Part shown: one piece after another, positions 6,572 to 13,242 of the stretch
How the letters are laid out: the number at the start of each line of letters is the position of its first letter
How positions within the stretch are numbered: position 1 is the stretch's first letter
Position numbers and translations under genes: made by a program
The notes under the pieces: generated by a model
Seen by the model: only the letters and a program-made list of their open reading frames with translations
What the model was told of the DNA's origin: nothing
Database searches by the model: none
From: Lentisphaerota bacterium
GTDB taxonomy: Bacteria; Verrucomicrobiota; Kiritimatiellia; RFP12; UBA3636
Direction: 5' to 3'
Assembly (NCBI GenBank): GCA_022837245.1
Contig: JALHHX010000054.1
Span: 13,099 to 26,340, forward strand
Length of the DNA: 13,242 bases

Positions 6572-7219
6572 ATGGATCAAATTTTGTTGACCTTTATAGC
6601 TCAGGCCGAAACACAGACATCGCAGTCGATGAACCCGACGTGGATCATAATTCTCGTTGTTATAGTAGGCATCGCACTCGCGGTCATCGGCATTTACAAT
6701 TCCCTCGTCACGCTGCGCAACCGCTACAAAAACGCGTTTTCGCAAATCGACGTCCAGCTGAAACGCCGCTACGACCTCATCCCAAACTTGGTGGAATCGG
6801 TCAAGGGTTACATGAAGCACGAGCGCGAAACGCTCGAGGCCGTGATCAAGGCCCGAAATATAGCGGCAACCGCCGCCGCGGCCGCGAGCGCATCGCCGGG
6901 CGACCCCTCCGCGATGGGGCAGCTCTCATCTGCGGAAGGCGCTCTCAAGGGCGCAATGGCCCGCCTCATGGTGGTGGTTGAACGCTACCCCGAACTGAAG
7001 GCGAATGAAAACATGATGGCGCTTCAGGAGGAGCTCACTTCCACCGAAAACAAGGTGTCCTTCGCGCGTCAGGCATACAACGACGCGGTTATGGCGTACA
7101 ACACTAAGCGCGAGGTGTTCCCCAACAACCTATTCGCCGGGATGTTCGGCTTTACCGAAGCCAAGCTGTTCGAGGTCGATGACGCCACCGAGCGTAACGC
7201 ACCCAAGGTACAGTTCTAG
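6572..7219 (+). CDS. lemA: LemA family membrane protein
   Basis: A 215-residue LemA protein. One transmembrane helix lies at about 24-42 (WIIILVVIVGIALAVIGIYN). It is followed by the family signature LRNRYKNAFSQIDVQLKRR and YDLIPNLVESVKGYMKHE (residues 48-85), then long amphipathic helices. The C-terminal FPNNLFAGMFGF motif is the family hallmark. An Ala-rich segment (AATAAAAASASPGDPSA, about 97-113) loops between helices. LemA proteins are bacterial inner-membrane proteins with an N-terminal anchor and a helical-bundle domain; their molecular role is poorly defined. AAGGA 7 nt upstream supports the ATG at 6572, which gives a slightly longer N-terminus (about 20 residues) than many homologues. 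The M48 protease starts 30 nt downstream, the common lemA-htpX arrangement, which implies a shared function in membrane-protein quality control. Confidence 0.95.
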   Translation: MDQILLTFIAQAETQTSQSMNPTWIIILVVIVGIALAVIGIYNSLVTLRNRYKNAFSQIDVQLKRRYDLIPNLVESVKGYMKHERETLEAVIKARNIAATAAAAASASPGDPSAMGQLSSAEGALKGAMARLMVVVERYPELKANENMMALQEELTSTENKVSFARQAYNDAVMAYNTKREVFPNNLFAGMFGFTEAKLFEVDDATERNAPKVQF

Positions 7220-7249
7220 CAGCACGCCGCGAAGAGCGCGCCCGCTAAG

Positions 7250-9226
7250 ATGGACTTCTTCGAACGACAGGAACAAGCCCGAAAGGCGACACGAAGGCTC
7301 ATAGTGGTTTATGTGCTGTTCGTCGTCGCCGTGGTGGCGTGCATCCACTTCGCGGCGTCGATGCTGATTTTCGCATTTTCCGCGTTCGGGACAGATAGCG
7401 CGGAACAGGTGCCAGAGTTCGCCGAGGTATTCTCAAACCCCGGGATCATTCCGTGGTCCATAGGCATTACGTGCGCGGTGATCCTTCTGGCCACGCTATA
7501 CAAAGCTGCACAGCTTCAGGAGGGCGGCCCGGCGGTCGCCCTGTCCATGGGCGCGCGCGAGGTGTTGCCAAACACGCGCGACAACCGGGAGCGCCGCCTG
7601 CTCAACGTCGTTGAGGAGATCGCCCTCGCATCGGGCGTGCCTGCGCCGCGCGTGTTTATCATGGACGACGAGGACGGCATCAACGCCTTTGCGGCCGGCT
7701 ATTCGCCGAACGACGCCGCGGTCGCCGTCACGAAAGGCGCGCTTGTGCTTTTCAACCGCGAAGAGCTCCAATCGGTCATCGGGCACGAGTTCAGCCACAT
7801 CCTGAACGGCGACATGCGCCTCAACATTAAGGCCGTTGGCGTTCTGTTCGGGATACTCTGCATTTCGATGATAGGCAGCATCATATTGCGGATCAGCCTT
7901 GAGGCGATGCGCACGCCGCGCATGGGACGCCGCAACAAAAAAGACAACACGTTTATTATTATCCTGGCATTCATGCTTTTCGGTGCTGCGGTTTGGCTCA
8001 TAGGATCGATCGGCGTCTTGGGCGCGCGCATCATGCAGGCGGCGATTTCGCGCCAGCGGGAGGATCTGGCCGACGCGTCGTCCATCCAGTTCACACGCAA
8101 CCCTGTCGGTATGGCGAACGCCCTCAAGATCATCGGCGCATCCTCGCGCAAGGGCCTGCTCTCGAACGCGCATGCGTCAGAAGTCTCACACATGCTCTTT
8201 GCATCCGGCCTCTCTTCTCAACTCTTCGCCACCCATCCACCACTCGAAAAACGCATCCGCGAAATCGACCCGACCTTCAACGGCGACTACTCCGACTACG
8301 TCAAAACCATAGCTCGCCGCAGAGCCAGGGATATAGAGACGTCCGAAGAGCGCGTCGAGGAGGCCACGCTCCACTCTGCCATCATGGCTGGCGCGATCCT
8401 GAACGGTGCAGGCGTGCTCGACACCGATGGCTCCGCTGCGCAACCCAGGCAGACGGAAGCGCAAGCGCAGGCGAGCCTTGGCAAAGCCGCCACGCAAAAC
8501 CCCGCCGACGTTCCGGACGCGATCCGCACGGCCGAAGGTGCCAGCGCATGCTTGTTCGCCTCGTTGCTCGCAAGCGACGGCGACACCCGCGCAAAACAAA
8601 CGGGAATCATCCGCACCGCCTACGGCGAGGAGCTCGCCGCATCGCTTGGGCCTTGGAGCGAACACCTCTCCGGTCTCGACGTCCGGGCCAAGCGCGTTGA
8701 ATGCGAAATGGCCGTCAACACTCTCCGCGTGCTCCCGAAGCGCGACATTGCGATCATCTCTGATCTACTTGACAAGCTTGTCTACGCGGACGCGCGCATC
8801 GACGCCTTCGAGTTCGCATGCGTCCGTCTCTTCAAGTCGCGCCTTATGCCTGACATTTCAGCAGCGCGCGCCAAAGCCGTCCCGCCCACATCACTGGCTG
8901 GCGAAGCCGCGTTCGTCATGCACGTCCTTGCGCATTTCGGCACTCCAGACCGCAACGCCGCCGAAAAGGCGTGGCAAGCTGGCGCGGCGCGCCTGGAGAA
9001 TACGTTCGGTGCGATGTCGTTCGCCGACCTGCCGGACTTCAACAATCTCGGCCGTTTCGACGCATCCCTCACCGCGCTCGTCCGCCTCCCACCAACCGCT
9101 AAACAAGAATTGATGGAGGCCTGCAAGACGGTTGTGACGCACGATCACAAAACCACCGATATCGAATATAATTTTCTGCATGCCGTCTCTGACGTCATCC
9201 AAGCCACTGGCTGGCAGATGGAGTAA
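7250..9226 (+). CDS. M48 family (HtpX-like) membrane metalloprotease with C-terminal extension
   Basis: A zinc-dependent inner-membrane protease of 658 residues. The N-terminus MDFFERQEQARKATRR is typical of M48 proteins encoded next to LemA. Two transmembrane helices (about 17-46 and 66-86) precede the catalytic domain. The zinc motif HEFSH is at 179-183 (H179, E180, H183). The third ligand is E271 in REDLADASS. Two more hydrophobic helices (195-215, 235-257) lie between them, as in HtpX. THPPLEKRIREID near 327-340 marks the end of the M48 domain. HtpX itself has about 290 residues; here roughly 310 extra residues follow, soluble, Ala-rich and alpha-helical. Within them 433-530 (FASLLASDGD; DLLDKLVYADARIDAFEF) is vaguely reminiscent of TerB-like domains, which is inference. 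The start is 30 nt after lemA with a poor ribosome-binding site, so coupled expression is likely. The protease call is firm; the C-terminal role is unknown. Confidence 0.93.
   Translation: MDFFERQEQARKATRRLIVVYVLFVVAVVACIHFAASMLIFAFSAFGTDSAEQVPEFAEVFSNPGIIPWSIGITCAVILLATLYKAAQLQEGGPAVALSMGAREVLPNTRDNRERRLLNVVEEIALASGVPAPRVFIMDDEDGINAFAAGYSPNDAAVAVTKGALVLFNREELQSVIGHEFSHILNGDMRLNIKAVGVLFGILCISMIGSIILRISLEAMRTPRMGRRNKKDNTFIIILAFMLFGAAVWLIGSIGVLGARIMQAAISRQREDLADASSIQFTRNPVGMANALKIIGASSRKGLLSNAHASEVSHMLFASGLSSQLFATHPPLEKRIREIDPTFNGDYSDYVKTIARRRARDIETSEERVEEATLHSAIMAGAILNGAGVLDTDGSAAQPRQTEAQAQASLGKAATQNPADVPDAIRTAEGASACLFASLLASDGDTRAKQTGIIRTAYGEELAASLGPWSEHLSGLDVRAKRVECEMAVNTLRVLPKRDIAIISDLLDKLVYADARIDAFEFACVRLFKSRLMPDISAARAKAVPPTSLAGEAAFVMHVLAHFGTPDRNAAEKAWQAGAARLENTFGAMSFADLPDFNNLGRFDASLTALVRLPPTAKQELMEACKTVVTHDHKTTDIEYNFLHAVSDVIQATGWQME
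9144..9172 (+). promoter_or_regulatory. Candidate internal promoter for the aminotransferase-kinase-SIS genes
   Basis: A perfect TATAAT (9167-9172) lies 17 bp after ATCACA (9144-9149; 4 of 6 to TTGACA), inside the 3' end of the M48 gene. The predicted start near 9179 gives a leader of about 68 nt before the ATG at 9247. It would allow the sugar-related genes to be transcribed apart from lemA and the protease gene. It lies in coding DNA, so it is only a candidate. Confidence 0.35.
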
Positions 9227-9246
9227 CAAACAAAGCAATTACGGGA

Positions 9247-10470
9247 ATGAAAAGACTTGCTATATTGGGCGGAGAGCCCATAAACAAAAAAATACCTGAA
9301 TTCATCAAGTGGCCCGTCCCTGGTGAGCTTGAGGAGAAGGCGTTGCTTGAAGTGCTGGAATCCGGGAAATGGGGCGCCGACGGGGATCAGAAGCACGCTC
9401 TGTCGCGCGAGTTCGCGGAGTACTGCGGAACGAAACACGCCTTGCCAGTGATCAACGGCACGGTGTGCCTTGAGATGATTCTGCGAGCGCTCGGCATAGG
9501 ACGCGGCGACGAAGTGGTAGTGTCGCCATACACTTTCGTGGCCAGCGTCCACGCGATAGTGAACACCGGCGCCTTCCCGGTGTTTGCCGACACCGATCCC
9601 GAGACGCAGAATCTTTCGCCGGAATCGTGCGAGCGGGCGGTCACTGACAGGACCCGCGCGATCATGGCAGTCCACATGGGAGGGCGTCCTGCCGACCTCG
9701 ACGCCCTTCTCGAGATTTCCAACAGACTCGGCATCCCACTTGTCGAGGATGCGTCGCATGCGCACGGCTCAGAGTGGAAGGCCACAAAAGTCGGCAGTTA
9801 CGGAATTGCCGGCGCGTTCAGTTGCCAGGCGTCCAAGAACATAAGCTCGGGGGAAGGCGGGATTATCACGACGAACGATTCGGAACTCTACGAAAGACTT
9901 CTGTGTCTGCACGACAACGGCCGCGCAGGCGGCGTCGTATCGCAGCTCGGCACAAACGCACGGCTGGCCGAATGGCAGTGCGCAATGCTGCGCGCGCAGC
10001 TCCGAAGACTCGACGGCGACAACAAGCGCCGCTACCGCAACAAGGAGATTATCGAAGACGCATTCCGCCAAACTGGGTTTCTTGAGCCACTCAAGCACGA
10101 TGACAGGATTACAATGAACTCTTGCCATGTTTTCACCTTCCGTTACCACTCGGAAAAGCTGCACGGACTTACTCGTCAGCAGTTTTTCAAAGCTCTCAAC
10201 GCTGAGAACGTCTGTTCCGGCGGCCCTGGATACATCGAACCGATCTACACAATGAAGTTCATACACTCGGACGAGTTCTTGAAAAAGACCGGACGGAAAT
10301 TCACAACAAAGCCAGAGGAAATGCCAGGCAACGAAATAGTAGCGCACAGCGAAGGATGCTGGTTCTACCACTCCACGCTGCTCGGCGAAAAAGAGGACAC
10401 CGAACGGATCGCCGAGGCGATTTTTAAAGTGGAAGCCAATGCGGAACAACTGGCAAAGGAGTTTGCATGA
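9247..10470 (+). CDS. DegT/DnrJ/EryC1/StrS family PLP aminotransferase (catalytic paralogue)
   Basis: A 407-residue fold-type I PLP aminotransferase of the sugar/cyclitol group. The start MKRLAILGGEPINKKIPEF resembles the LAxxGGxPV opening of scyllo-inosose and AHBA-type members. Pocket motifs in order are the cofactor phosphate loop NGTVCLEM, D168 in VEDASHAHGS (pyridine nitrogen contact) and the Schiff-base lysine K197 in FSCQASKNISSGEGGIITT. A conserved C-terminal half carries LHDNGRAGG and NARLAEWQCAMLRAQL. Such enzymes use Glu or Gln to aminate keto-sugars or keto-cyclitols, or run in reverse. The exact substrate cannot be told. The start lies 20 nt after the M48 stop with a weak ribosome-binding site. 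The stop overlaps the start of the next, paralogous gene by 4 nt (ATGA). This member keeps all the residues needed for catalysis that I can see. Confidence 0.93.
   Translation: MKRLAILGGEPINKKIPEFIKWPVPGELEEKALLEVLESGKWGADGDQKHALSREFAEYCGTKHALPVINGTVCLEMILRALGIGRGDEVVVSPYTFVASVHAIVNTGAFPVFADTDPETQNLSPESCERAVTDRTRAIMAVHMGGRPADLDALLEISNRLGIPLVEDASHAHGSEWKATKVGSYGIAGAFSCQASKNISSGEGGIITTNDSELYERLLCLHDNGRAGGVVSQLGTNARLAEWQCAMLRAQLRRLDGDNKRRYRNKEIIEDAFRQTGFLEPLKHDDRITMNSCHVFTFRYHSEKLHGLTRQQFFKALNAENVCSGGPGYIEPIYTMKFIHSDEFLKKTGRKFTTKPEEMPGNEIVAHSEGCWFYHSTLLGEKEDTERIAEAIFKVEANAEQLAKEFA
10456..10461 (+). promoter_or_regulatory. Shine-Dalgarno site for the second aminotransferase-like gene
   Basis: AAGGAG, 5 nt before ATG 10467, lies within the last codons of the first aminotransferase gene. 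Together with the ATGA overlap it supports translational coupling and fixes the start at 10467 rather than at the in-frame Met codon 7. Confidence 0.75.
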
Positions 10471-11672
10471 TCAAGCGGGGCAATATGCAAAATGTTTCGA
10501 AAAACCGTGCTGTCGTATTTCCCGAATGGCCTCAGTGGGACGAACACGAGCGCAACAACCTAATGAGGGCGCTCCAGAACCGGAATTGGGGGACTCTCGG
10601 GCCCATGGCCATGGAGTTTGCCAGGCGGTTTGCGGAATACGTTGGAGCGGCCCATGCAATCCCCGTGAATTCGGGAACGCAGGCCATGCAAATACTCCTC
10701 GGCGGCGCGGGAATTGGGTTCGGCGACGAGGTTGTCGTGCCTGCGTATGCATGCCCCCCCACGGCGGCGGCGGTCGCGCTTACTGGCGCGGTGCCGGTGT
10801 TCGCAGACGTTGGCGAGAGCGACGCCTGTCTGTCGCCCGCCGCGGCCGAGCGGCTGATCACATCCAAGACGCGCGCAATAATCGCAGTGCATCTCGGAGG
10901 GATGCCGTGCGACATGGTGGCCCTTGCCGAAGTGGCGAAGCGCCATTCCCTCTTCCTGTTCGAAGACTGCTCGCATGCGCATGGCGCGGCATACGGTGGA
11001 CGTCGCGCGGGTTCTCTTGGTGATGGCGCCGTATTCAGCTTCGGCGGCGGCATGAACATGACCTGCGGCGAAGGTGGAATCATAGTGACGGACTCTTACG
11101 AACTCTACGCCGAGTGCTGGCATCTGCACACTTCTGGACGTGCGCTTGCTGGAAGCTCAGAATTCGGCGGCACAGTGCTCATGGGCACCAACGGGCGCAT
11201 GGCCGAATGGGAAGCTGCGATACTTGACGCCCAGATGGATCGCCTAGAAGCGCAGAACGCCACTAGAAACCGCAACGCCGAAGCACTGGAGAAAATGCTG
11301 CGGGGCATAGACGCGATAGTCTTGCGCAATTGCGATGAGCACGTTTCCACAAACGCATTCCATTCATTCGGGGTCAGACTCAATCTTAAACAACTTGATT
11401 GCGACAGGAACGGCTTCGTGTACTCACTTAACGCCCGTGGCACACCGGCCACGACCGGGTTTGAGGCGCTTTGCCGCATGGATATGCTCAAGAGCGATAG
11501 CTACACGAAGAGCACTGGGCGGGCTTTTGCGGAAGGCGAACTGCCGCCCAATGCGGAAATGTGGGCGGAAAGCTCCGTCTGGCTCCCCGGACGAATTCTG
11601 CTCGGAACGGATGTGCACGTTGAGAAGATCGCAGGAGATTTTAATGAAGTCGCCCTCGCCAATGCCAAGTGA
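10467..11672 (+). CDS. DegT/DnrJ/EryC1-like protein lacking the PLP lysine (Met at the site)
   Basis: A 401-residue paralogue of the preceding protein. Shared blocks include VxSGTQAMQ for the phosphate loop, D167 in FEDCSHAHGAAY, GEGGIIVTD, and NGRMAEWEAAILDAQMDRLE, which aligns with the NARLAEWQCAMLRAQLRRLD block of its partner. At the Schiff-base position the sequence is FSFGGGMNMTCGEGG: M196 (codon ATG at 11052-11054) stands where the partner has K197. The reading frame is intact and well conserved on both sides, so this is not a frameshift. Without that lysine a normal transaminase cycle is not expected. It could be a structural or regulatory subunit of a heteromer, or it could use other chemistry; ColD, a DegT-family dehydratase, uses His there. 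Its start overlaps the partner's stop (ATGA) and has a good Shine-Dalgarno, consistent with equimolar synthesis. The tandem pair probably arose by duplication. Confidence 0.9.
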   Translation: MIKRGNMQNVSKNRAVVFPEWPQWDEHERNNLMRALQNRNWGTLGPMAMEFARRFAEYVGAAHAIPVNSGTQAMQILLGGAGIGFGDEVVVPAYACPPTAAAVALTGAVPVFADVGESDACLSPAAAERLITSKTRAIIAVHLGGMPCDMVALAEVAKRHSLFLFEDCSHAHGAAYGGRRAGSLGDGAVFSFGGGMNMTCGEGGIIVTDSYELYAECWHLHTSGRALAGSSEFGGTVLMGTNGRMAEWEAAILDAQMDRLEAQNATRNRNAEALEKMLRGIDAIVLRNCDEHVSTNAFHSFGVRLNLKQLDCDRNGFVYSLNARGTPATTGFEALCRMDMLKSDSYTKSTGRAFAEGELPPNAEMWAESSVWLPGRILLGTDVHVEKIAGDFNEVALANAK

Positions 11673-11674
11673 GG
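11671..11674 (+). promoter_or_regulatory. Ribosome-binding site deciding the kinase start
   Basis: GAGG, 6 nt before GTG at 11681, favours that start over the GTG at 11669, which overlaps the previous stop as GTGA but has no Shine-Dalgarno close by. The two starts differ by four codons (VRPA). Confidence 0.5.
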
Positions 11675-11680
11675 CCGGCG

Positions 11681-12649
11681 GTGAGTGATGAAATCGCAAT
11701 AGGGGTCGATGGCGGTGGAAGCCGCACCACGGCTGTGGCAGCGGCGCGGGACGGGCGTCTGCTGGCCGTGGCTATTGGCGGCGGAATCAACTACAACAAC
11801 ATCGGAATGGATGAGGCACGGCGGCGGTTGAAGGGGGTGGTTGACGAACTCCTCAAGACCTGTGGCGCAGAAGCGTTCCGGTTTTTATCTGTTGGTATGT
11901 CGGCGCTCGACGGCCCCGCCACTGCGGGAACACTCAAGGAGTTCGCAGGCGAAGCGTTTCCTGCTTCGAAGCTGATCATGGACTCCGACACCAACGCCGC
12001 GCTTTATGCCGCAACGCTTGGCCGCAAAGGGACGATCGTGATATGCGGCACTGGTTCCATGGTGCAGTCGGCAGACGCCCTTGGCAACGTGCGCGTGGGC
12101 GGCGGATGGGGGGTCTTGGCTGGAGATGCCGGCAGTGGGCACAAGATCGCAGTGGACGCCCTTCGCGCGGCTACGGCGGCATGGGACGGAATCGCGGCAC
12201 CCACGGCGCTTTGCGAAGAGGTTCTTGCCTTCTTCGGAGCCGACGAGCCACGGTCGCTCATCGAGAAAATCTACGGGCCGGGAATGGACGCCTCAATGCT
12301 GGCGCGATTCTCGCCACGCGTGGAGAAATGCGCCACAACCGGCGATACAACAGCCATTGCTCTGATCGAGCGCAACATGGACGAACTCGCGAAGATCGCC
12401 GCCGCGACGGCCTTCGCAGCGGAAGGACAAATCTTCTGGCTCTACGGCGGAGTTTTCGAAAACAGCAAATTCATGAGAAACATCTTCGCCGCGGCGCTCG
12501 CGAAACAAGCGCCTGGGTCGTCAACACGGGTGCTGGGCGTATCTCCTGCCGTCGGCGCAATGCTTTACGGATTCAAAATGCGAGGGGAACTCAATTCGGC
12601 AGTGGAAGAAGCAGTGAATGCCACATACAAAGAGGTGTTTGGGAAATGA
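11681..12649 (+). CDS. BadF/BadG/BcrA/BcrD ATPase family sugar kinase (N-acetylglucosamine-kinase-like)
   Basis: A 322-residue ASKHA-fold protein. The phosphate-1 motif is at the N-terminus (IGVDGGGSRTTAV). A candidate catalytic-region aspartate lies in MDSDTNAALYAA (D101/D103). The phosphate-2 motif is TIVICGTGSM, followed by the family block GGWGVLAGDAGSGHKIAVDA, and the adenosine motif is WLYGGVFEN. The length and motifs match N-acetylglucosamine kinase-type members, which phosphorylate amino sugars with ATP, rather than the Fe-S-containing benzoyl-CoA reductase activators: no conserved Cys pair is seen. The start is GTG at 11681; an upstream GTG at 11669 overlaps the preceding stop and adds four residues. 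The stop overlaps the ATG of the SIS gene (ATGA, 12646-12649). Context suggests that it phosphorylates an amino sugar or cyclitol handled by its neighbours. Confidence 0.88.
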   Translation: MSDEIAIGVDGGGSRTTAVAAARDGRLLAVAIGGGINYNNIGMDEARRRLKGVVDELLKTCGAEAFRFLSVGMSALDGPATAGTLKEFAGEAFPASKLIMDSDTNAALYAATLGRKGTIVICGTGSMVQSADALGNVRVGGGWGVLAGDAGSGHKIAVDALRAATAAWDGIAAPTALCEEVLAFFGADEPRSLIEKIYGPGMDASMLARFSPRVEKCATTGDTTAIALIERNMDELAKIAAATAFAAEGQIFWLYGGVFENSKFMRNIFAAALAKQAPGSSTRVLGVSPAVGAMLYGFKMRGELNSAVEEAVNATYKEVFGK

Positions 12650-13242
12650 ATGCAATCGAAACATACTGGAAAGCGCTCTCCAAAATAATGGACAAGGCGT
12701 TCACGGAACAGAGCGCGGCGCTTGAGAAGGCGGCGCGGGCGATGGCCGGAGCGCTTGCAGAAAACCGCATGGTTTACACCTTCGGCACAGGACACGGGCA
12801 TCTGCTTTCGCTGGAGCTTTTCTACCGTGCCGGCGGACTTGCAAGTCTTTGCCCGATACTCGATGAAAATCTCATGCTGCACAAAGAGGCGGCCGAAGGT
12901 TCCGAATTGGAGCGGCTTGATGGAAAGGCGCGGGAGTTGATCGTCAAATACGGCGTGAAAAAAGGCGATGTGGTCGTGGTATGCTCCAACTCGGGGAGGA
13001 ACGCCGCTCCCGTTGAGATGGCGGCGGAGGCACGCGCTATAGGGGCGGTTGCGATCGCGCTGACAAGCATGCGACATTCATCGTCTGTCTCCCCGCGTAA
13101 CGCGCTTGGCAAGCGCTTGTATGAAGTTGCAGACATCGTATTGGACAACTTCGGTGTACCGGGCGACGCCATTTATGAGGCGCCGGATGGCATGCGCGCG
13201 GGGCCCACATCCACGGCTGTCGGAGCGGCGTTGCTGCAGGCC
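12646..13242 (+). CDS. SIS-domain sugar isomerase-like protein, UPF0309 type (3' end outside window)
   Basis: An open frame of 199 codons runs off the end of the window. The sequence fits UPF0309 / 'sugar isomerase domain' proteins, which are usually about 245 residues, so roughly 45 are missing. Motifs are YTFGTGHGHLLSLELFYRAG and GLASLCPILDENLMLHKEAA in the N-terminal half, then the phosphosugar-binding CSNSGRNAAPVEMA, IALTSMRHSSSVSPRN, LGKRLYEVADIVLDN and GPTSTAVGAALLQ. SIS domains bind phosphosugars in isomerases, etherases and regulators; the activity of this subfamily is not established. The ATG at 12646 overlaps the kinase stop by 4 nt. A GAGGTG about 10 nt upstream can serve as ribosome-binding site. 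Being coupled to a kinase, it may take the kinase's phosphorylated product. Confidence 0.9.
   Translation, partial: MNAIETYWKALSKIMDKAFTEQSAALEKAARAMAGALAENRMVYTFGTGHGHLLSLELFYRAGGLASLCPILDENLMLHKEAAEGSELERLDGKARELIVKYGVKKGDVVVVCSNSGRNAAPVEMAAEARAIGAVAIALTSMRHSSSVSPRNALGKRLYEVADIVLDNFGVPGDAIYEAPDGMRAGPTSTAVGAALLQA

Noticed and set aside
6457..6981. 174-codon plus-strand ORF overlapping the lemA promoter and 5' half
   Set aside because: It is out of frame with lemA, whose motifs are clear, and it starts upstream of the predicted transcription start.
7496..8173. 225-codon minus-strand ORF opposite the M48 protease
   Set aside because: Antisense to the catalytic core of the protease; its composition (Arg/Ala/Asp/Val-rich) is that of a mirrored GC-rich gene, with no ribosome-binding site or family match.
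9769..10449. 226-codon minus-strand ORF opposite the first aminotransferase
   Set aside because: A shadow of a strongly supported gene, without independent evidence.
11040..11075. Frameshift or sequencing error explaining the missing lysine
   Set aside because: The frame is continuous and matches the paralogue on both sides of M196; no single-base change in length could restore a lysine while keeping the flanking GEGG block in frame.
12565..13077. 170-codon minus-strand ORF opposite the kinase/SIS junction
   Set aside because: It spans the junction of two well-supported plus-strand genes and shows no known domain.

Overview
The window reads as chromosomal DNA of a Gram-negative bacterium. 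It is GC-rich and gene-dense, and it carries a sigma-54 factor, a secreted protein with a classical signal peptide and inner-membrane proteins. The gene set (sigma-54, an adjacent LemA/M48 pair, and DegT-type aminotransferases beside a BadF-type kinase and a UPF0309 SIS protein) would suit the Planctomycetes-Verrucomicrobia-Lentisphaerae-Kiritimatiellota group. That placement is inference from gene content, with no marker gene to prove it.

Layout. (1) 1-102: the last 33 codons of an M3-family oligopeptidase on the plus strand. (2) 129-4156, minus strand: tex followed by rpoN, probably one transcript from a promoter near 4241-4270. RpoN has an unusually long acidic region II. (3) 4157-5000: the only long gene-free stretch. 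It holds a sigma-54-like site, two tandem copies of a 16-bp dyad, a sigma-70-like -10 box and a hairpin-rich leader. (4) 5001-5903: a secreted, low-complexity protein rich in Gln/Pro/Val, Thr and then His/Tyr/Pro. (5) 5910-6314, minus strand: a VOC/glyoxalase-fold metalloenzyme whose stop lies 6 nt from the stop of the secreted gene. A good terminator for the secreted gene lies antisense inside the VOC gene. (6) 6572-9226: lemA plus a long M48 (HtpX-like) membrane protease with an extra C-terminal region. (7) 9247-13242 (running off the end): two paralogous DegT/DnrJ/EryC1 aminotransferase-fold proteins, a BadF/BadG-type (N-acetylglucosamine-kinase-like) sugar kinase and a UPF0309-type SIS sugar-isomerase protein. 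They are joined by 4-nt or near-overlapping start/stop junctions.

The most interesting system is region 7. The first aminotransferase has the expected PLP Schiff-base lysine (K197). The second keeps the surrounding fold motifs but has methionine (M196) at that position. Two tightly coupled paralogues, one apparently active and one lysine-less, followed by a sugar kinase and a phosphosugar-binding SIS protein, suggest a heteromeric aminotransferase acting on an amino sugar or amino-cyclitol. The substrate and direction of the pathway cannot be read from this sequence.

Second in interest is the control region upstream of 5001. Its tandem dyads sit where a -35 box should be, ahead of a good -10 and a structured leader, which suggests a dedicated regulator of the secreted His/Pro-rich protein.
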